Made by a program: the position numbers and the translations under genes. From Chara braunii (taxonomy: Eukaryota; Streptophyta; Charophyceae; Charales; Characeae), in the NCBI GenBank assembly GCA_003427395.1, contig BFEA01000900.1, forward strand, positions 346,169 to 373,655: 27,487 nt of DNA, given 5' to 3'. Under the pieces are notes generated by a model that was not told the origin of the DNA, did not search any database, and saw only the letters and a program-made list of their open reading frames with translations. Position 1 is the first letter of the stretch; every line of letters starts with the position of its first letter. Positions 27,444 to 27,487 of the stretch are shown one piece after another.

Positions 27444-27487
<44 letters not shown>
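27403..27487. repeat. (GT)n microsatellite at window end
   Basis: An interrupted GT run from about 27403 that becomes pure TG over the last 35 bases and continues past the window. Two A-tracts separated by GT words precede it at 27363-27394. Confidence 0.92.

Overview
This looks like repeat-rich nuclear DNA of a eukaryote, probably a streptophyte alga or other plant-lineage organism. No bacterial-style operons, no rRNA or tRNA genes and no intact host protein gene were recognised. The only clearly coding material is a decayed Ty3/Gypsy LTR-type retrotransposon on the minus strand. Its wording resembles the Gypsy polyproteins I remember from Chara braunii gene predictions. That resemblance is from memory and unverified, so the organism call is tentative.

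Layout. (1) Positions 1-1565 hold a tandem array of about 420-560 bp units joined by A-rich tracts. Each full unit carries a 136 bp module that faces one way in two units and the other way in the third. (2) Positions 1566 to about 9840 hold the minus-strand retroelement. Read from right to left it has a leader, gag (capsid-like part, then an RGG-rich stretch and a CCHC zinc knuckle, duplicated by a 431 bp tandem repeat), an acidic spacer, an aspartic protease (DTGA), reverse transcriptase (YIDD), RNase H, integrase (HHCC, D-D-35-x) and a GPY-type end. After pol comes an extra gag-like ORF. At least a dozen stop codons and several frameshifts interrupt it, and the third integrase catalytic residue is Gln. 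No LTR pair was found. (3) Positions 9841-22132 form a 12.3 kb imperfect palindrome: arms of about 3.9 kb (9841-13779) and 3.6 kb (18489-22132) around a 4.7 kb spacer. (4) Positions 22133 to about 25745 are, at least in large part, a diverged inverted copy of that spacer. The order is therefore arm-inverse, spacer, arm, spacer-inverse. (5) Positions 25746-27487 have no recognised gene; they hold weak minus-strand ORF traces, a cluster of CAACGG/CCGTTG words with hairpins, an ACGTG box and a terminal GT microsatellite.

The most unusual signal lies in the palindrome arms. A family of about 36-nt stem-loops has a conserved 20-21 nt loop and stems whose sequence differs from copy to copy while staying complementary. 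Two further stem-loop families occur, one in the arms and one in the spacer, with similar pairing-preserving differences. No transposase or other protein gene was seen in the palindrome, so if it is mobile it would be non-autonomous. Mobility, transcription and function are all inference.
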